Shown here one piece after another: positions 35,759 through 47,389 of a stretch of DNA of 64,000 bases. Position 1 is the first letter of the stretch, and each line of letters opens with the position of its first letter. The stretch comes from Floccularia luteovirens. Taxonomy: Eukaryota > Basidiomycota > Agaricomycetes > Agaricales > Squamanitaceae. The DNA lies in assembly GCA_009739215.1 (NCBI GenBank), contig VSJF01000001.1, positions 496,001-560,000 of the forward strand. The letters are read 5' to 3'. The notes under the pieces were generated by a model, which saw only the letters and a program-made list of their open reading frames with translations, was not told where the DNA came from and did not search any database. Position numbers and translations under genes: made by a program.

Positions 35759-36397
35759 TCAGATTCATCTATTCTTGTCCCTATGTTCATGTACTACTCT
35801 TATGTGCTGTCAATACCTGTGATCAAGTGTTGGAATATACTATTTCTACAGATAATCTGGCTGTTTGAAGCTTAACTGAGCGAAGACCAAGCATCAGCGC
35901 TGTCGGCACTTAGAGCCACTTAAAGCTTTAGGTTCAATGTTAAATTTTAGGATGGACTGGGCGAAATAAACCACATTAGTCCAGTGAAAGTAAGTGGAGG
36001 CTTGCAACAACTTTTGTGTTGAAGAACCTTCTCACGTTTCTCCGAGCACTGATTAAATGCCGTTTTAGCTAAGAAATGAATGTATTACGCGTACAGTAGG
36101 TGAGTTATTCTGCGGAAGGTTCCAAACACACCACCGCGTATGACCCCAGAAAATTACGTAGCATCGATATACGCTGGAATTGTGTGATTTGATGTAGATA
36201 CTATCAGTCGTTATTGGTTCCATGTAACGTATCCTCTCATCTTACATTGTGCGAACCGGTCTCTTGACTTGTTTCCGCATGTCTAGTTCTTTGCTCCTGC
36301 AAATCTGCTTTCTGACTTCAACCACCCACTGCTTTAGGTATTTGCAAATGAACCTATCCAATTCTCACCACAAGTTCGAACCTCGTGAAGTTCATAC
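35759..36397. other. 3' flank of the DPBB array, no gene
   Basis: The first 100 bases share the array's 3' string. The rest has no supported gene; a frame at 36249-36491 overlaps the STAND relic in another phase. Confidence 0.45.
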
Positions 36398-36748
36398 CTA
36401 CGCATACTCAACAATCAGGAGGTGCTTTGGCATGTGGAGTTTTCGTATGACAACACCACGCTATATGCCCAATGTGGCACGGATGAAATAATATTCGAGT
36501 GGCAGGAAGGGAAGCAAGTCAACATCAAGCAGCACAGGTGGGAGGCAGAATTAAAACGGAGGAGAAAGTTCCACAAAAATGCATGGATTATACGCGAGCG
36601 TGATGGAAAGAGATTATGTTTGGTACAGCAGCCATATTCAGAACGCCTTGCGCGGTGGGGTAATTATTATGCTGTGGATCAAGAATTGGGCGGGTTGGAC
36701 ATTTTGCACATCGAGGAAAGTTCTGTATACGCGGCAAACAACCCATAG
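36398..36748 (+). pseudogene. Relic of a NACHT-WD40 (STAND) receptor C-terminus
   Basis: A plus-strand frame of about 110 codons ends at 36748 and matches, block by block, the C-terminal tail of the two receptors further right. It has an EFSYDNTTLY segment (compare MDFSTDSTLIY), then FEWQEGK (compare YKWTEGEN), then AWIIRERDGKRLC (compare GWIVRKNDGKKLC), then a Trp-Gly-Asn-Tyr segment and a hydrophobic end LDILHI. Nothing upstream encodes a NACHT or WD40 region, so this is a truncated remnant. A small independent gene carrying only this tail domain is the alternative. Confidence 0.55.
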
Positions 36749-38994
36749 ATTATTGTGCTTTTAATCGTTTTTGTTATCCCATGTTAAACGCCTATTATAC
36801 AAGTCTCTCAAACTTCACAATGAGGACCTTTGGTTACGAGTCCAGAGTGGGAAATCGTCATTGGTGGAAGGATTATCTGGAGCGTCTCATGTTTCAGTAA
36901 TCTGATGACATAGGCATGTTGTGCGACAAAACGAATAGATTTATAATATACTCACAATGCAACGTACTACTATATATACTAATAATACCAATATATGGTT
37001 GTGTTTGTGCGCGCGACGCGACATATCGGTCACGTGAGTTGGTACGACGCGTGCAACAGCCAAACCACGCAAGTATACACGTTTCGCAAGTTTACAAGCC
37101 TAATGATAGATTCCCCTTGAACTTGACTGGTGACCTCCCACATAACACCAACCATCGCCTTGATCTGGAGCGCATACAGTGCAATACTCACTATTGCTCA
37201 CCACCAGGACGACTCATCATACAAATCACAGTTTTAGGGCCCTCTACATTACATACCCTCCAACAGTATAACCGTACGAAAAGCGGGTCTCTACCTGCCC
37301 ACGCTGCTTCAGTCCAACGTGATGGCATCTTCCTGTGTGTGCGACGTGGGGCCTGCTTTCAACGCCTAGGGTAGACGGCGCGTGTCTTCAGGTGTGGTGC
37401 CCTTCCCGGCTATTCCATTGATCTGTTCTGGTCATTGAAAGAAATGTTCCAACTGCATGCCACCATCGCTTTGGCCACCCACTATGTCGGGGATAGGCGA
37501 AGCTGTCTTGTGGATGCTCCTGAGCTCTCTACTTTGCCTGGAGGTATCATAGTGTATAACCCAATTTCTTTCACTTCAAGCTTTGCTATATCAATCAACA
37601 GTGTTTCCTGTTGGCCCATGTAACAAGAGTGCTATGTTACTGTTCAGTGACATCGGGCGTGGTGCGTATCATTCCCTGAAATGTGCTTTTGGCACTCAAT
37701 TTACTGTAGCCTTCTTCATACACCATAAAACCTTGGAAAGGGAGTTTCCACACACAGTTAGCTTTGAATGGTGTAATACAGCCAAACAGTGTAACCCCGA
37801 CATCTTTTTCTAGGCATTATGTGCAGCATATGGCTAAATGAGGTTGAAGCCAGTTCTGCAACTACTGTGACAACAAACAAAATGCTAAGTTGGCACAGCG
37901 AGGTGAGATTTACTGCTCTGAAGATAGTTATAATCTGATGGTACTTATCTTTCTTCATTGACAGTGAAGCTTGTCCATTTCCTACCCACCCGTTGGTGGT
38001 TGATCCTTTGGTTCACCTTGACAATCTTAGAATGGGCACATTACAAGTTTGTAATCCTCATCTCAGTTTTTATTAATCCATTAACTAATGGAATTGTGAC
38101 TCGGAAGATGACTTCCTCTATATCCTCGATGTTTTATTTCGAGTTGGACTGTATTGATGGGAAAGCGGAGCCAAAGTGCGCGTTATTCAAATCATGATGA
38201 CGTTAACTTTAGATTTGAATTGGAGAACTCGTACGACTTTAAATGACACGGAATCAAACTAGGCCACAAGTAGACATACAATGAACCAGCACATGTGCAA
38301 AGGAATACAAGAAGAGTAAAGCGGAAGAATGGAAAGCCAGTTTCGAGTAAAACAAGGACTCCAGCCATATTCAAGTTACCGAAGTTGTTTCCGTTTACTA
38401 GTTGATGCTGTATTGAGAAAACGGTCATGTCGGATCATCGTCGACTGTTCATGATCAGGGCAAACCCTTTTATCTATAACCCCTCCAGGATTTCTTTACT
38501 CCATGATTACACGTGTTGAGACTAGGAACAAAACCACGCCATCACAACTATTACAGGATTTACTTGCTCACTACATTCGCAGCAACGTGGAGAAATTCAA
38601 GGGAACGTGTTGCATCTATTCCAATGATTCTGAGTCACCAGTGAGTCCAAACGTTCCTGGATCGGACATTACTCACACGTCTTAACGACGCGCTTCCGTG
38701 TGACACAGCTTATCCACTGTATTGTGCAAATTAGTAATGTCGCCCACAATCGAATGTCTTTCGACATCTGCACCTATTCTCAATGCAATAGCTTTCTCCG
38801 GTATCAGGGCTCAGGTGGCCCAACGAGGAATGGCTATACATAATAATGAGGGAGTGTAATCATGATTTTTAATTCAGTTGCAGGCGCCCGGATTATGCAT
38901 ATTTAAGACCTTGCCTATCCCATGAATAACATTATACCAAAAAATTGTGTATCTTCCTTCCTATCAAAATTTCAGAAGCAAGTTCCACGCCAAT
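36749..38994. other. Gene-poor stretch, nothing recognised
   Basis: Scattered plus-strand frames (36916-37374, 37435-37623, 37583-37813, 38503-38685) have unusual composition and no recognisable domains. They could be remains of an old mobile element or gene, but I found no terminal repeats, transposase or reverse transcriptase motifs. Confidence 0.35.
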
Positions 38995-39822
38995 ATGTCT
39001 GACTTTCCTGCCCTTCCTGGCTTTTACAAATTGATGTTTTTATACCTCGAACCTTGTAAGTCTTTTCTTCTGACTGGCTTTCTTTACATCAATTATCATT
39101 GATCAAATATCAGTTACTACATTTACTCCAATCATTACATGCAGTACTGTCGGACCTGCCTACTTCCTACATGAACTTATACCTTCAAACGAGCCGCAAC
39201 CTCTGTCATTGGATGCTCGTACTGACATGGGTATCTGGCAACTAGCGAACGGTATGCAATTCCTAACTATAGTACCTATGATAGGACTAACATCACCCTG
39301 CAGCTTACTTACTGCTCTGTTTGATTTCATGCTTCACATTACGCGCAATACGTGATGTCGTCCGTGATCCTGTTGGGCAGGAACGCATTATTGGTGCGAT
39401 GCTCAAAGGGCTCGCCTGTGCGGATGTGTGTTATCAATTATTTCATTTCATACGCTATTGTACTGATCGATATTCTTATTTCCTTTCTTTAGATAATGCA
39501 GTATGTTCACTTCGATGTACGAAGACACTAGTATCTAAAAGATCTTATGTCTTCTAGTACCATTCTAACCCTTCGAGGTCTCCCGCCCGATGTGCGCTTC
39601 AGCCCTTCCAAGTGGAACATGATGGCGCATGGGAATATAACATTCTGTCTCGGCTTGTTCGTGTCCAGGTGCGTAGTCAAGTACTTCCGGATTTTTTGAT
39701 ACTTTCCTGAATGGGGTATGAATAGGATGTCTTGGTTCCTTGGAATTGGCAGAAAACGGTATTTCTATGGCCAACCAAAAGAACAGTTGAAAATCAACGG
39801 AATAAATGGAAAACACGCTTAA
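38995..39822 (+). CDS. DUF7704 family four-helix membrane protein
   Basis: Exons 38995-39055, 39114-39251, 39304-39425, 39493-39500 (8 bases), 39558-39668 and 39726-39822 join in phase to 537 bases, or 178 residues. The start MSDFPALPGFYKLMFLYLEP, the loop with MGIWQLAN and YLLLCLISCF, RDPVGQERIIGAML, GLPPDVRFSPSKWN and the end MSWFLGIGRKRYFYG are the signatures of a small fungal membrane family (DUF7704). Its members have four hydrophobic helices and no known activity. The 8-base exon is needed to restore ADIMHTILTLRGLPPD, the expected family sequence. Family members are commonly secondary-metabolism or membrane-associated neighbours, but nothing here gives a pathway. Confidence 0.85.
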
Positions 39823-42646
39823 TTACCAAGCGCAGAAAATTTTCATCTTCAAACAAGATTTCGACTTTCGTGAGAGCCAAACAGGATGTTTATACATCCT
39901 TGTTGAGAGTAAGCCGGAAAGCTGGCGTTTTTTGTAATATTTTTTTTTCTCGTTTCGTTATGGCAGATACGTACATTTCTTCTTGTATGAACTACGAATA
40001 ATGTTGTAAAAATTTGGGCAAATGGAGTTTTAATTATGTAAAGGATGGATAGCTTCTTGGTATGATCATATAATGTGAATTGTCCAGGTAAAGTAAAACA
40101 TACGACGTCAACCAGCGTATCGGAACCCTTTTTTGAATCGTAAGATTAAGAGATGTGCTGGATATCCTTCTGGACGGGAATACATGGCGAAATAATTGGA
40201 CCCTTGCCATGTAGATGCCCCTCTCCTGGGTGCGGGCATCCAACATAACTTCTGCTTCTCGAAGCCGCCGCTGCGCACAATCCACCCCTTCTGTTCCGAC
40301 ACCTCATTCGTCTTTTTCTCATCCCATATTTGGTTGGAATTTATTTTCTCCCCTCCCTCCCACTTGTATACGCGTTTTTGATTGTCTATAGAACGATTTT
40401 GCTGTCTGAGTCTGAGACGTGTAAATATCATCGTGCCGTCCGAGGAAAAGTCGAGAACAGCGAAGACTAGTGTGCATGTCAGATTGAGCTTGATTTCTTG
40501 CAACTGTTGTCCTGTCGCAGTATCCAAACTCCACAGTGTATCACCTGACAGGCTTGCAATACGGTGCCCATCCGGAGACCAAGCGATTGCGGTATTCCAT
40601 TCCATATCGGTGGGGAGTGTGCGCAGAATGGTAGGTGTAGCTGAGGTAAGATCCCAAAAACTGATGCTTTTGTCCTGGTCAATTACTGCAAGTTTCTGCG
40701 AATCGGGGGAGAAGGCAGCAGCAGAGGATCCGCAAATAACGTAGGGTGGCTCTCCAAGGTGGGTATCGGGGGACCAGATTGAGACTGTTTTTTCAGTAGA
40801 TGCTACGACATGCAAGCCATCTGGGGAGAAAATAACATGATTGACTTTGGACTCTTCTGAGGGTGCCTCCGGTATCGGCTGCGATAGATCCCAGAGTTGA
40901 GCAGAAGCGTCGCATGGGGACACAACCTGTTGGCCGTCTGGCGAGATAGATATCGTGGAAGTGAGACAGGAGTGTGGTAACATAGCTAATTGACCACGAC
41001 ATTCCCAATGTGCATCCCAGAGGTAAATAAATTGTGAGTCACATGTAACAACGACGTCCTCGCTCGACGAGGCAACAATCGAATGTGTTGGTATGTTCCG
41101 CGAATAGATACGTTTGCCCGATTCTACGTCCCACACCATCAGCTCTTTATTTGTACCCGAGGCGATTTGTGTCTCATCATGCAGAAATTCTGCAGAGTTG
41201 ATGGAAGACGTGTGTCCTCGCATCTCGTGTATGATTATCCCATCTTCAACGTCCCATAGTCGAAGTGTTTGTGTATCTTTAGCGACGTAGAGCACCCGCA
41301 TCAAATCCTTTGACGTAGATGTTGCCATTTTTAACTCTGGAACAGTCTTCACCAGCTCAAGCCCTTTCCCAATTGTCAGATTCCACACCTGCATACCCCC
41401 TCGTTCAGTCATAGAAACAATCCTTTTTCCGTCTGCGTTCCATGAAACCTTTGGGTCTTTCCCAATGACATCTTGCCGATAAGTTTCTGCTCCAGATGCG
41501 ACGTTCCACACACGGATTGTATCACTGTCATAGCACGACGAGACAAGTGATCGCCCGTCTGGTGCCCACGAAAGGGACATAGCACGATCTGGTTGCCCCA
41601 CTAGCCTAGTTTTCAGCGTTCCGTCTCCAGAATCCCAGATTTGTATCATGCCACTGTATAAGCCGGAAGCAATAAAGCGTCCATCTGGAGAGAACGCTAA
41701 GGACCATACATGCTCTCTGTGCCCGGTTTCGATGGTGCGAAGGCAAGGACCCCACGCTGAATCGCGATCTGTGAGCGGTTCTACACCACAACGGTCGCCA
41801 TTCCGACCAGCATATAGTTTGATAAGTTTGCAAGAAGGGGAGAAGGTGAGAGCAGAGTTATATAATTCGCTCGGGTAGGCACTAATCGGAGTGTAGAACT
41901 CAAGGACCAGTCTTTATGCGTTGTTTAATATCTCATGTACGTCATTCTTGGCACGCGTGTCTTTCTGATTGAAAGAATTGAAATCATTACAAAAGCATTG
42001 TAATAAACAGAAATAGCTTACCGGTAACCAACGAAGTGTCGCAACTAATGAGGCCACTACACCCTGCAAACGACCTAGATAGCTTGATATTTCGATCCAG
42101 GCAAGTAAATTTGACATCGTAAACTTCTCCACCAGATTCAAAATTTCAGTTGTCGCTTCGCATTGTGAAAGATGTGAAGCCCAATAGAGGCAAGCGTATT
42201 GTAGGTGTGGGGGCATATGTTTCTTAATCTGTTCCTGAAGATCCTGGCTATTCGTTTTATACAAGGAATCCGCAATTTTACGGATGTTTAGTGAGGGTGG
42301 GGAATTCATGGTCATTAATTTCAGGCAGCGCACAGCTAGACGAGTGTGGTGTGTGGCCGGGCTAATGTAGAATGTGGGGTTATTACACCGTCGCTCATCG
42401 ATGAGGAATTGGGGGAAACTCGCATGTAACATACTTATCTCCCCGTCCGTGTTCTTCGGCGTTATGATCACAGATTTAAGTCTGCTGAGAATACGTTGCG
42501 CATCCTCAATGTCAACACAGAGCAGATCCCCAAGCACAGCTGTAGATACGCGATCTTGAAGGAGGGCAAGACTACCAAGCACAACTTGAATTCCCTGTCC
42601 GATGTCAGGTCGTCCGAGATCTTCATCCGAAAATGCTTGTTGCAAA

Positions 42647-43199
42647 ACAGTCAAATACAGTTTGTCTAGTGGCTTCAGACTAAATGCCGAGTCTTGTGGA
42701 TCGTCCGATAAAATAGCATCAATCGTCTCAACACCATAAGACGTGTCCCGCCCCACTGCCCGTATCACAGTAGCGGCGTAAATGAACAACCCTGCTGCAC
42801 GTTCCGTGAGGGCTGAAATCACATCAGGATGTTTAGCACGTATTTTCCCCCAACATCTCATCTCCCCCATTTTGGTGCGCAGGAAATATGCGATATCGAC
42901 ACTAACAATAGTCATGGGAATATCCTGCAATCTGAATGGTTTCGATATTTTTCGGAACTCGACGGAATCGAGGGCTTCTTCGATGCGCATTTCTGGGCGG
43001 GTCGTTACGAGGATGCGAAGGGGAAAGGGGACAGTGGGAAGGTATTGCATGAAGAGATATAGTAATAGGACAATATCGTCCTGGCTGGATTCGGTGCACT
43101 CATCGAGAGCATCGAGTATAATGATAACTCGGTGGTGAGAAGTGACATTTTTGAGGGGATCGATTATCAAGTCTTTGAGGTCGAATTCAAGTTGTTGAC
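42647..43199 (-). repeat. Near-identical tract 2, left arm (NACHT region)
   Basis: These 553 bases match 46837-47389 in inverted orientation with one substitution seen (in the run near 42846). The flanking coding sequence on both sides is clearly diverged. Confidence 0.85.
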
Positions 43200-43766
43200 C
43201 ATGTTTTCCCTTTCGAACATATTCACGAACGGCATTAACAAGATGTGGACGTAAGTTGGGTTGGCTGGCTGCGAGTTGGTAGACAAGTGTTGGTAATACA
43301 TGCCGCGTTGTACTCAACTTTTCCGCACCACGAACAAAGAAAAATGACGCCCCCAATGATCTGGTGTTGGCGTTGTCGAGCCTTCCGGCCATCTCAAAGG
43401 CGATTGTGGACTTTCCGGTCCCGGCACCACCACTGACAATGAATATTAATGGATCATATCCATTTTGATCTGGTCCACTGGTCCATTGTGTCAGTTCGTC
43501 AAGAATACCTGTCCTGGTCCCTTCGAGGGTTCCTGATGTTGTCGGATTCAGGGAGGAGGAATAACGGGCGTTAGCGTACAGTAGGCGTTCCAAAACTTTT
43601 CATGAACGGTTTAATTCTCAGTTTCCTACAACTAGAAAAAATAACCTACCTTCATCTTCTTCCCTCCTTTTCTTATTCTAAGAAAGCGAATCTAAGCGAT
43701 TTCAGTCACGCGACCAAATAAACCATTCATACCTCATTGTCACTAATCACAAGCATTTCAACTGTG

Positions 43767-44068
43767 AGTTGACCTTGTAACTTCAAATATGTGATGTGGT
43801 CAAATGTCAGTCTTCGGATTAACATTTGTACTAACCGAAAAGTTCCTGATTGCATTTTGCAAGTCGCGGTTGAGTTTGGACAAGGTATCCGCATTGCTCT
43901 GACTGTGGAAGCATTTAGTGAGGAACCATCCTTGATTAAGCTGTCCCGCTTGACTAGTTATATTGTCTAAATTTCTGTGAGATGCGGGTAGGTGAGCTAA
44001 ATCCGCGAACATATTATGATTGAGACAAACCGGACGAGAGTGGTGACCCTTTCCTCTAACTCGGTGAA
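43767..44068 (-). repeat. Near-identical tract 1, left arm (N-terminal exons and introns)
   Basis: These 302 bases match 45928-46230 in inverted orientation with a single one-base indel. The tract includes two complete introns as well as the exons. Confidence 0.85.
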
Positions 44069-44420
44069 CTTTGGAGGCGATTTGTCACCTTCATTCTTCT
44101 GAATTCCATCTTTATTTCTTATGATCGTAGTTTGTATGATTGTTGCAAGCTGTCTGATATTGTCCGCTAACTCTTCTACCTGATCTTCGTTGCCCCTTGT
44201 TGCCTGTCAATTTTATAAATGCGTGACAATGACTAGGGTTTTACATAAAACTTACTTGTAACATCTGTATAAGGAAAGACAAGGATCCCGTAGCAGCTTG
44301 TAGCCCAGGAATGGGACAGAGGCTTAGTAAAGGGTTAGCTGCGTCCAAAACACTGCGCGCTGCGCTTAGTGTATCATCAATGGTTGTCCTGGAAGATCTA
44401 TTGCAGCATTGGTAGAACAT

Positions 44421-45578
44421 TGTTCCGAAAGGGTTCTATGCGTCCCCCACCTGTTGGTGTGACCAGACGTGTAGTTATGAGTACGGGAGATAGGAATCGC
44501 AAGGTGGTAGGTTCCAGTCATATTTACATGGTACATATACTGTGTGTATTCAGGATCTTTTTTTTGAATGCGTTCCATAACTTACGGAATCTGTTGTTCT
44601 CAAAATGACAGATCATGATTATAAAGTTTATTTCATCAGGACACATACCTATAGATGTGGATACACAAAGACCTACAACTCCCCATCCTGTTTCAAATGA
44701 GAATACAATAGCTTCCACCGAATTAGATGTCCATCACACATTACATAGGGTGGTTCACATGTTATAGCAGGCTTGCTGGTCGTTCCATTCTATTGTTACC
44801 ATGGAAACATTGTTTGTCACCTAGGTTGTTGGTCGTATTGTTCAAATGACGAGAAGAGTTGATCTCGCGATTAGATGCCATTTGAGACAAATATGAGCCT
44901 CTAACACACAGCAACTGTCAGCCAATCATTGTTTATTGTACCTTTTTCTTAGTTCAATCTCTCTTACCGTTGCTCCAAGTCTGCTTGTGTGTTTTCTTGT
45001 GAAAAGCTAATAGAGGATGTGGAACTCGAATGGGAAAATTTTATTGCATATTATATAATTTGTAGTTGAAGCATTGGTTGGGGATATTCAGGGTAGGCAT
45101 CGACATAGGAAAAATGCTTCACACCCGAAATGTGTTCAACCCTCATTGGTCTCAATATCGACCCGTTCATAGAAAGGGGAGAGCGAGTAAACACCCAACG
45201 AATTGATAGTAAAAGCCGATGTCTCATGAATTACAAGGGACCATTTAAATTACATATTGGTGCCGTACATATATGACATATGTGTTGGCATGTGTATTTC
45301 GGAAAACTGTCACTTACTTTCAAGTCTTTCTGGATACTGTTGTCTATTTCAACCGACAGGACTTTTCCACGTAAGGTGTATATACCCTGGTTCGTATGTG
45401 GCTCACAATTGATGAATTAAACTTTGCAAACCAACCTGTCACTTATAGGATAATGTTTCATAGGAGACTCCCCAAGAGGATGGTTACTCATTCCATGAGT
45501 CAAATGAATAGACTCTGATGAACGGGATATATATACTGTTGTACTCAACGACGGAACACACCCAACTTTCTCGAGATA
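44421..45578. promoter_or_regulatory. Shared upstream region of the two head-to-head receptors
   Basis: These 1158 bases separate the two start codons. No gene is supported, and the two halves are not obviously mirror images, so the inversion symmetry stops near the start codons. A TATA-like string (ATATATA) lies near 45530, about 50 bases before the right start codon. Confidence 0.5.
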
Positions 45579-45927
45579 ATGTTCTGTGGCCAATGTTGTG
45601 GCAGTTTCTCTCGAAGATCAATCGATGACACACTGAACACGGCGCGCAATGTTCTGGACACCTCGAGCTCTTTGCTAAGCATTTGTTCTATCCCTGGATT
45701 AGAACTTGCTGCTAAATCTCTGTCCACCATCATATCTATGGTGCTGGTAAGTCCTTAAATCCTACTTCCCCGAAACCCATAACCTTACAAATACACAGCA
45801 AACAAGGGGAAACGATAACCTACTGGAGGAGTTGGCAGACAACATCAGACAGCTCGCGGCCATCATACAAACCACGGTCACAAAATTTAAGGACGGAATT
45901 CAAAAGAATGGAGAATCGCCTACAAAA

Positions 45928-46230
45928 TTCACCGAGTTAGAGGAAAGGGTCACCACTCTCGTCCGGTTTGTCTCAATCATAATATGTTCGCGGATTTAGC
46001 TCACCTACCCGCATCTCACAGAAATTTAGACAATATAACTAGTCAAGCGGGACAGCTTAATCAAGGATGGTTCCTCACTAAATGCTTCCACAGTCAGAGC
46101 AATGCGGATACCTTGTCCAAACTCAACCGCGACTTGCAAAATGCAATCAGGAACTTTTCGGTTAGTACAAATGTTAATCCGAAGGACTGACATTTGACCA
46201 CATCACATATTTGAAGTTACAAGGTCAACT
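45928..46230 (+). repeat. Near-identical tract 1, right arm
   Basis: Partner of 43767-44068. It has one extra G after AATCCGAAG relative to the left arm, and is otherwise the same as far as I can read. Confidence 0.85.
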
Positions 46231-46836
46231 AACAATCGAAATGCTTGTGATCAGTGATGAGCAACGACAGCAACAGATGAATGAGGTATGGATGATTTAT
46301 CTGGCTTCATTACTGAGTTGCTCACTCCACTGTCATAGGCTAAGAAAAAGAAAGATCAACAGACGAGTAGGTCGTTCCTATTAGCTTGTTCTTACTCTGG
46401 GTGAAAAAATAACAAATATTAAATATTGGGTTGTCGATAGCCTTAGAAAGCCTACTATACGTCAATGCCCGTTACGCCTCTTCCTTAAATCCGACAACAT
46501 CGGGAGTCCTCGAAGGAACCCGGAAGGATATCCTTGACGACTTGGCACAATGGACCAGTGGACCAGATCAAAATGGATATGATCCATTAATGTTCGTGCT
46601 CAGTGGTGGTGCCGGGACCGGAAAGTCCACAATCGCCTTTGAGATTGCCAGACGACTCGACAACGCCAACTCCAAGTCGTTAGGTGCATCATTTTTCTTC
46701 GTTCGTGGCGTAGAAAAGTTGAATACAACGCGGTATGTATTGCAGACCCTTGCTTACCAACTCGCAATCAGCCAACCCGAGTTGCGTCCACATCTTGTTA
46801 ATGCTGCTCGTACATATCTCGACCAGGGCAAACATA

Positions 46837-47389
46837 GTCAACAACTTGAATTCGACCTCAAAGACTTGATAATCGATCCCCTCAAAAATGTCACTTCTCA
46901 CCACCGAGTTATCATTATACTCGATGCTCTCGATGAGTGCACCGAATCCAGCCAGGACGATATTGTCCTATTACTATATCTCTTCATGCAATACCTTCCC
47001 ACTGTCCCCTTTCCCCTTCGCATCCTCGTAACGACCCGCCCAGAAATGCGCATCGAAGAAGCCCTCGATTCCGTCGAGTTCCGAAAAATATCGAAACCAT
47101 TCAGATTGCAGGATATTCCCATGACTATTGTTAGTGTCGATATCGCATATTTCCTGCGCACCAAAATGGGGGAGATGAGATGTTGGGGAAAAATACGTGC
47201 TAAACATCCTGATGTGATTTCAGCCCTCACGGAACGTGCAGCAGGGTTGTTCATTTACGCCGCTACTGTGATACGGGCAGTGGGGCGGGACACGTCTTAT
47301 GGTGTTGAGACGATTGATGCTATTTTATCGGACGATCCACAAGACTCGGCATTTAGTCTGAAGCCACTAGACAAACTGTATTTGACTGT
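46837..47389 (+). repeat. Near-identical tract 2, right arm
   Basis: Partner of 42647-43199 with equal length and one substitution seen. Confidence 0.85.

Larger units (their letters stand above)
27796..35860 (+). repeat. Tandem array of four DPBB gene units
   Basis: Four same-strand units each consist of a distal upstream segment, a TATA-like box, a five-exon gene and a short 3' segment with a shared string TGTTGGAATAT. Spacing of the start codons is 1517, 2537 and 2351 bases. Exon number, intron positions and intron phases are identical in all four, which proves descent by duplication. Confidence 0.85.
40108..44420 (-). pseudogene. NACHT-WD40 STAND receptor, left copy (NLR-A), interrupted by a nonsense codon
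   Basis: Exons are 44420-44256, 44203-44031, 43975-43836, 43780-43733, 43677-43650, 43595-42022 and 41964-40108. The N-terminus starts MFYQCC and continues into an alpha-helical region (CPIPGLQAATGSL, LADNIRQLATII) resembling the MLKL/HeLo-like four-helix bundles found on mushroom receptors. A NACHT NTPase follows with Walker A GGAGTGKST and Walker B IIILDALDEC, then a helical region. WD40 repeats come next (SPDG, IWD/VWN pairs), and a C-terminal tail contains GWIVR and LCWMP. The frame would give 1327 residues, but TAA at 41916-41914 (Tyr in the right copy) separates NACHT from WD40. The WD40 half stays open for 602 codons. It is a receptor-type ligand-triggered switch by analogy with known fungal NLRs; the ligand is unknown. 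Confidence 0.85.

Noticed and set aside
36916..37374. 152-codon plus-strand ORF considered as a transposon remnant
   Set aside because: No transposase, integrase or reverse transcriptase motif and no terminal repeats seen.
42782..43138. 118-codon plus-strand ORF, repeated as a minus-strand ORF at 46898-47254
   Set aside because: It is the exact antisense of the NACHT coding region in both receptors. It is identical in both only because of the near-identical tract.
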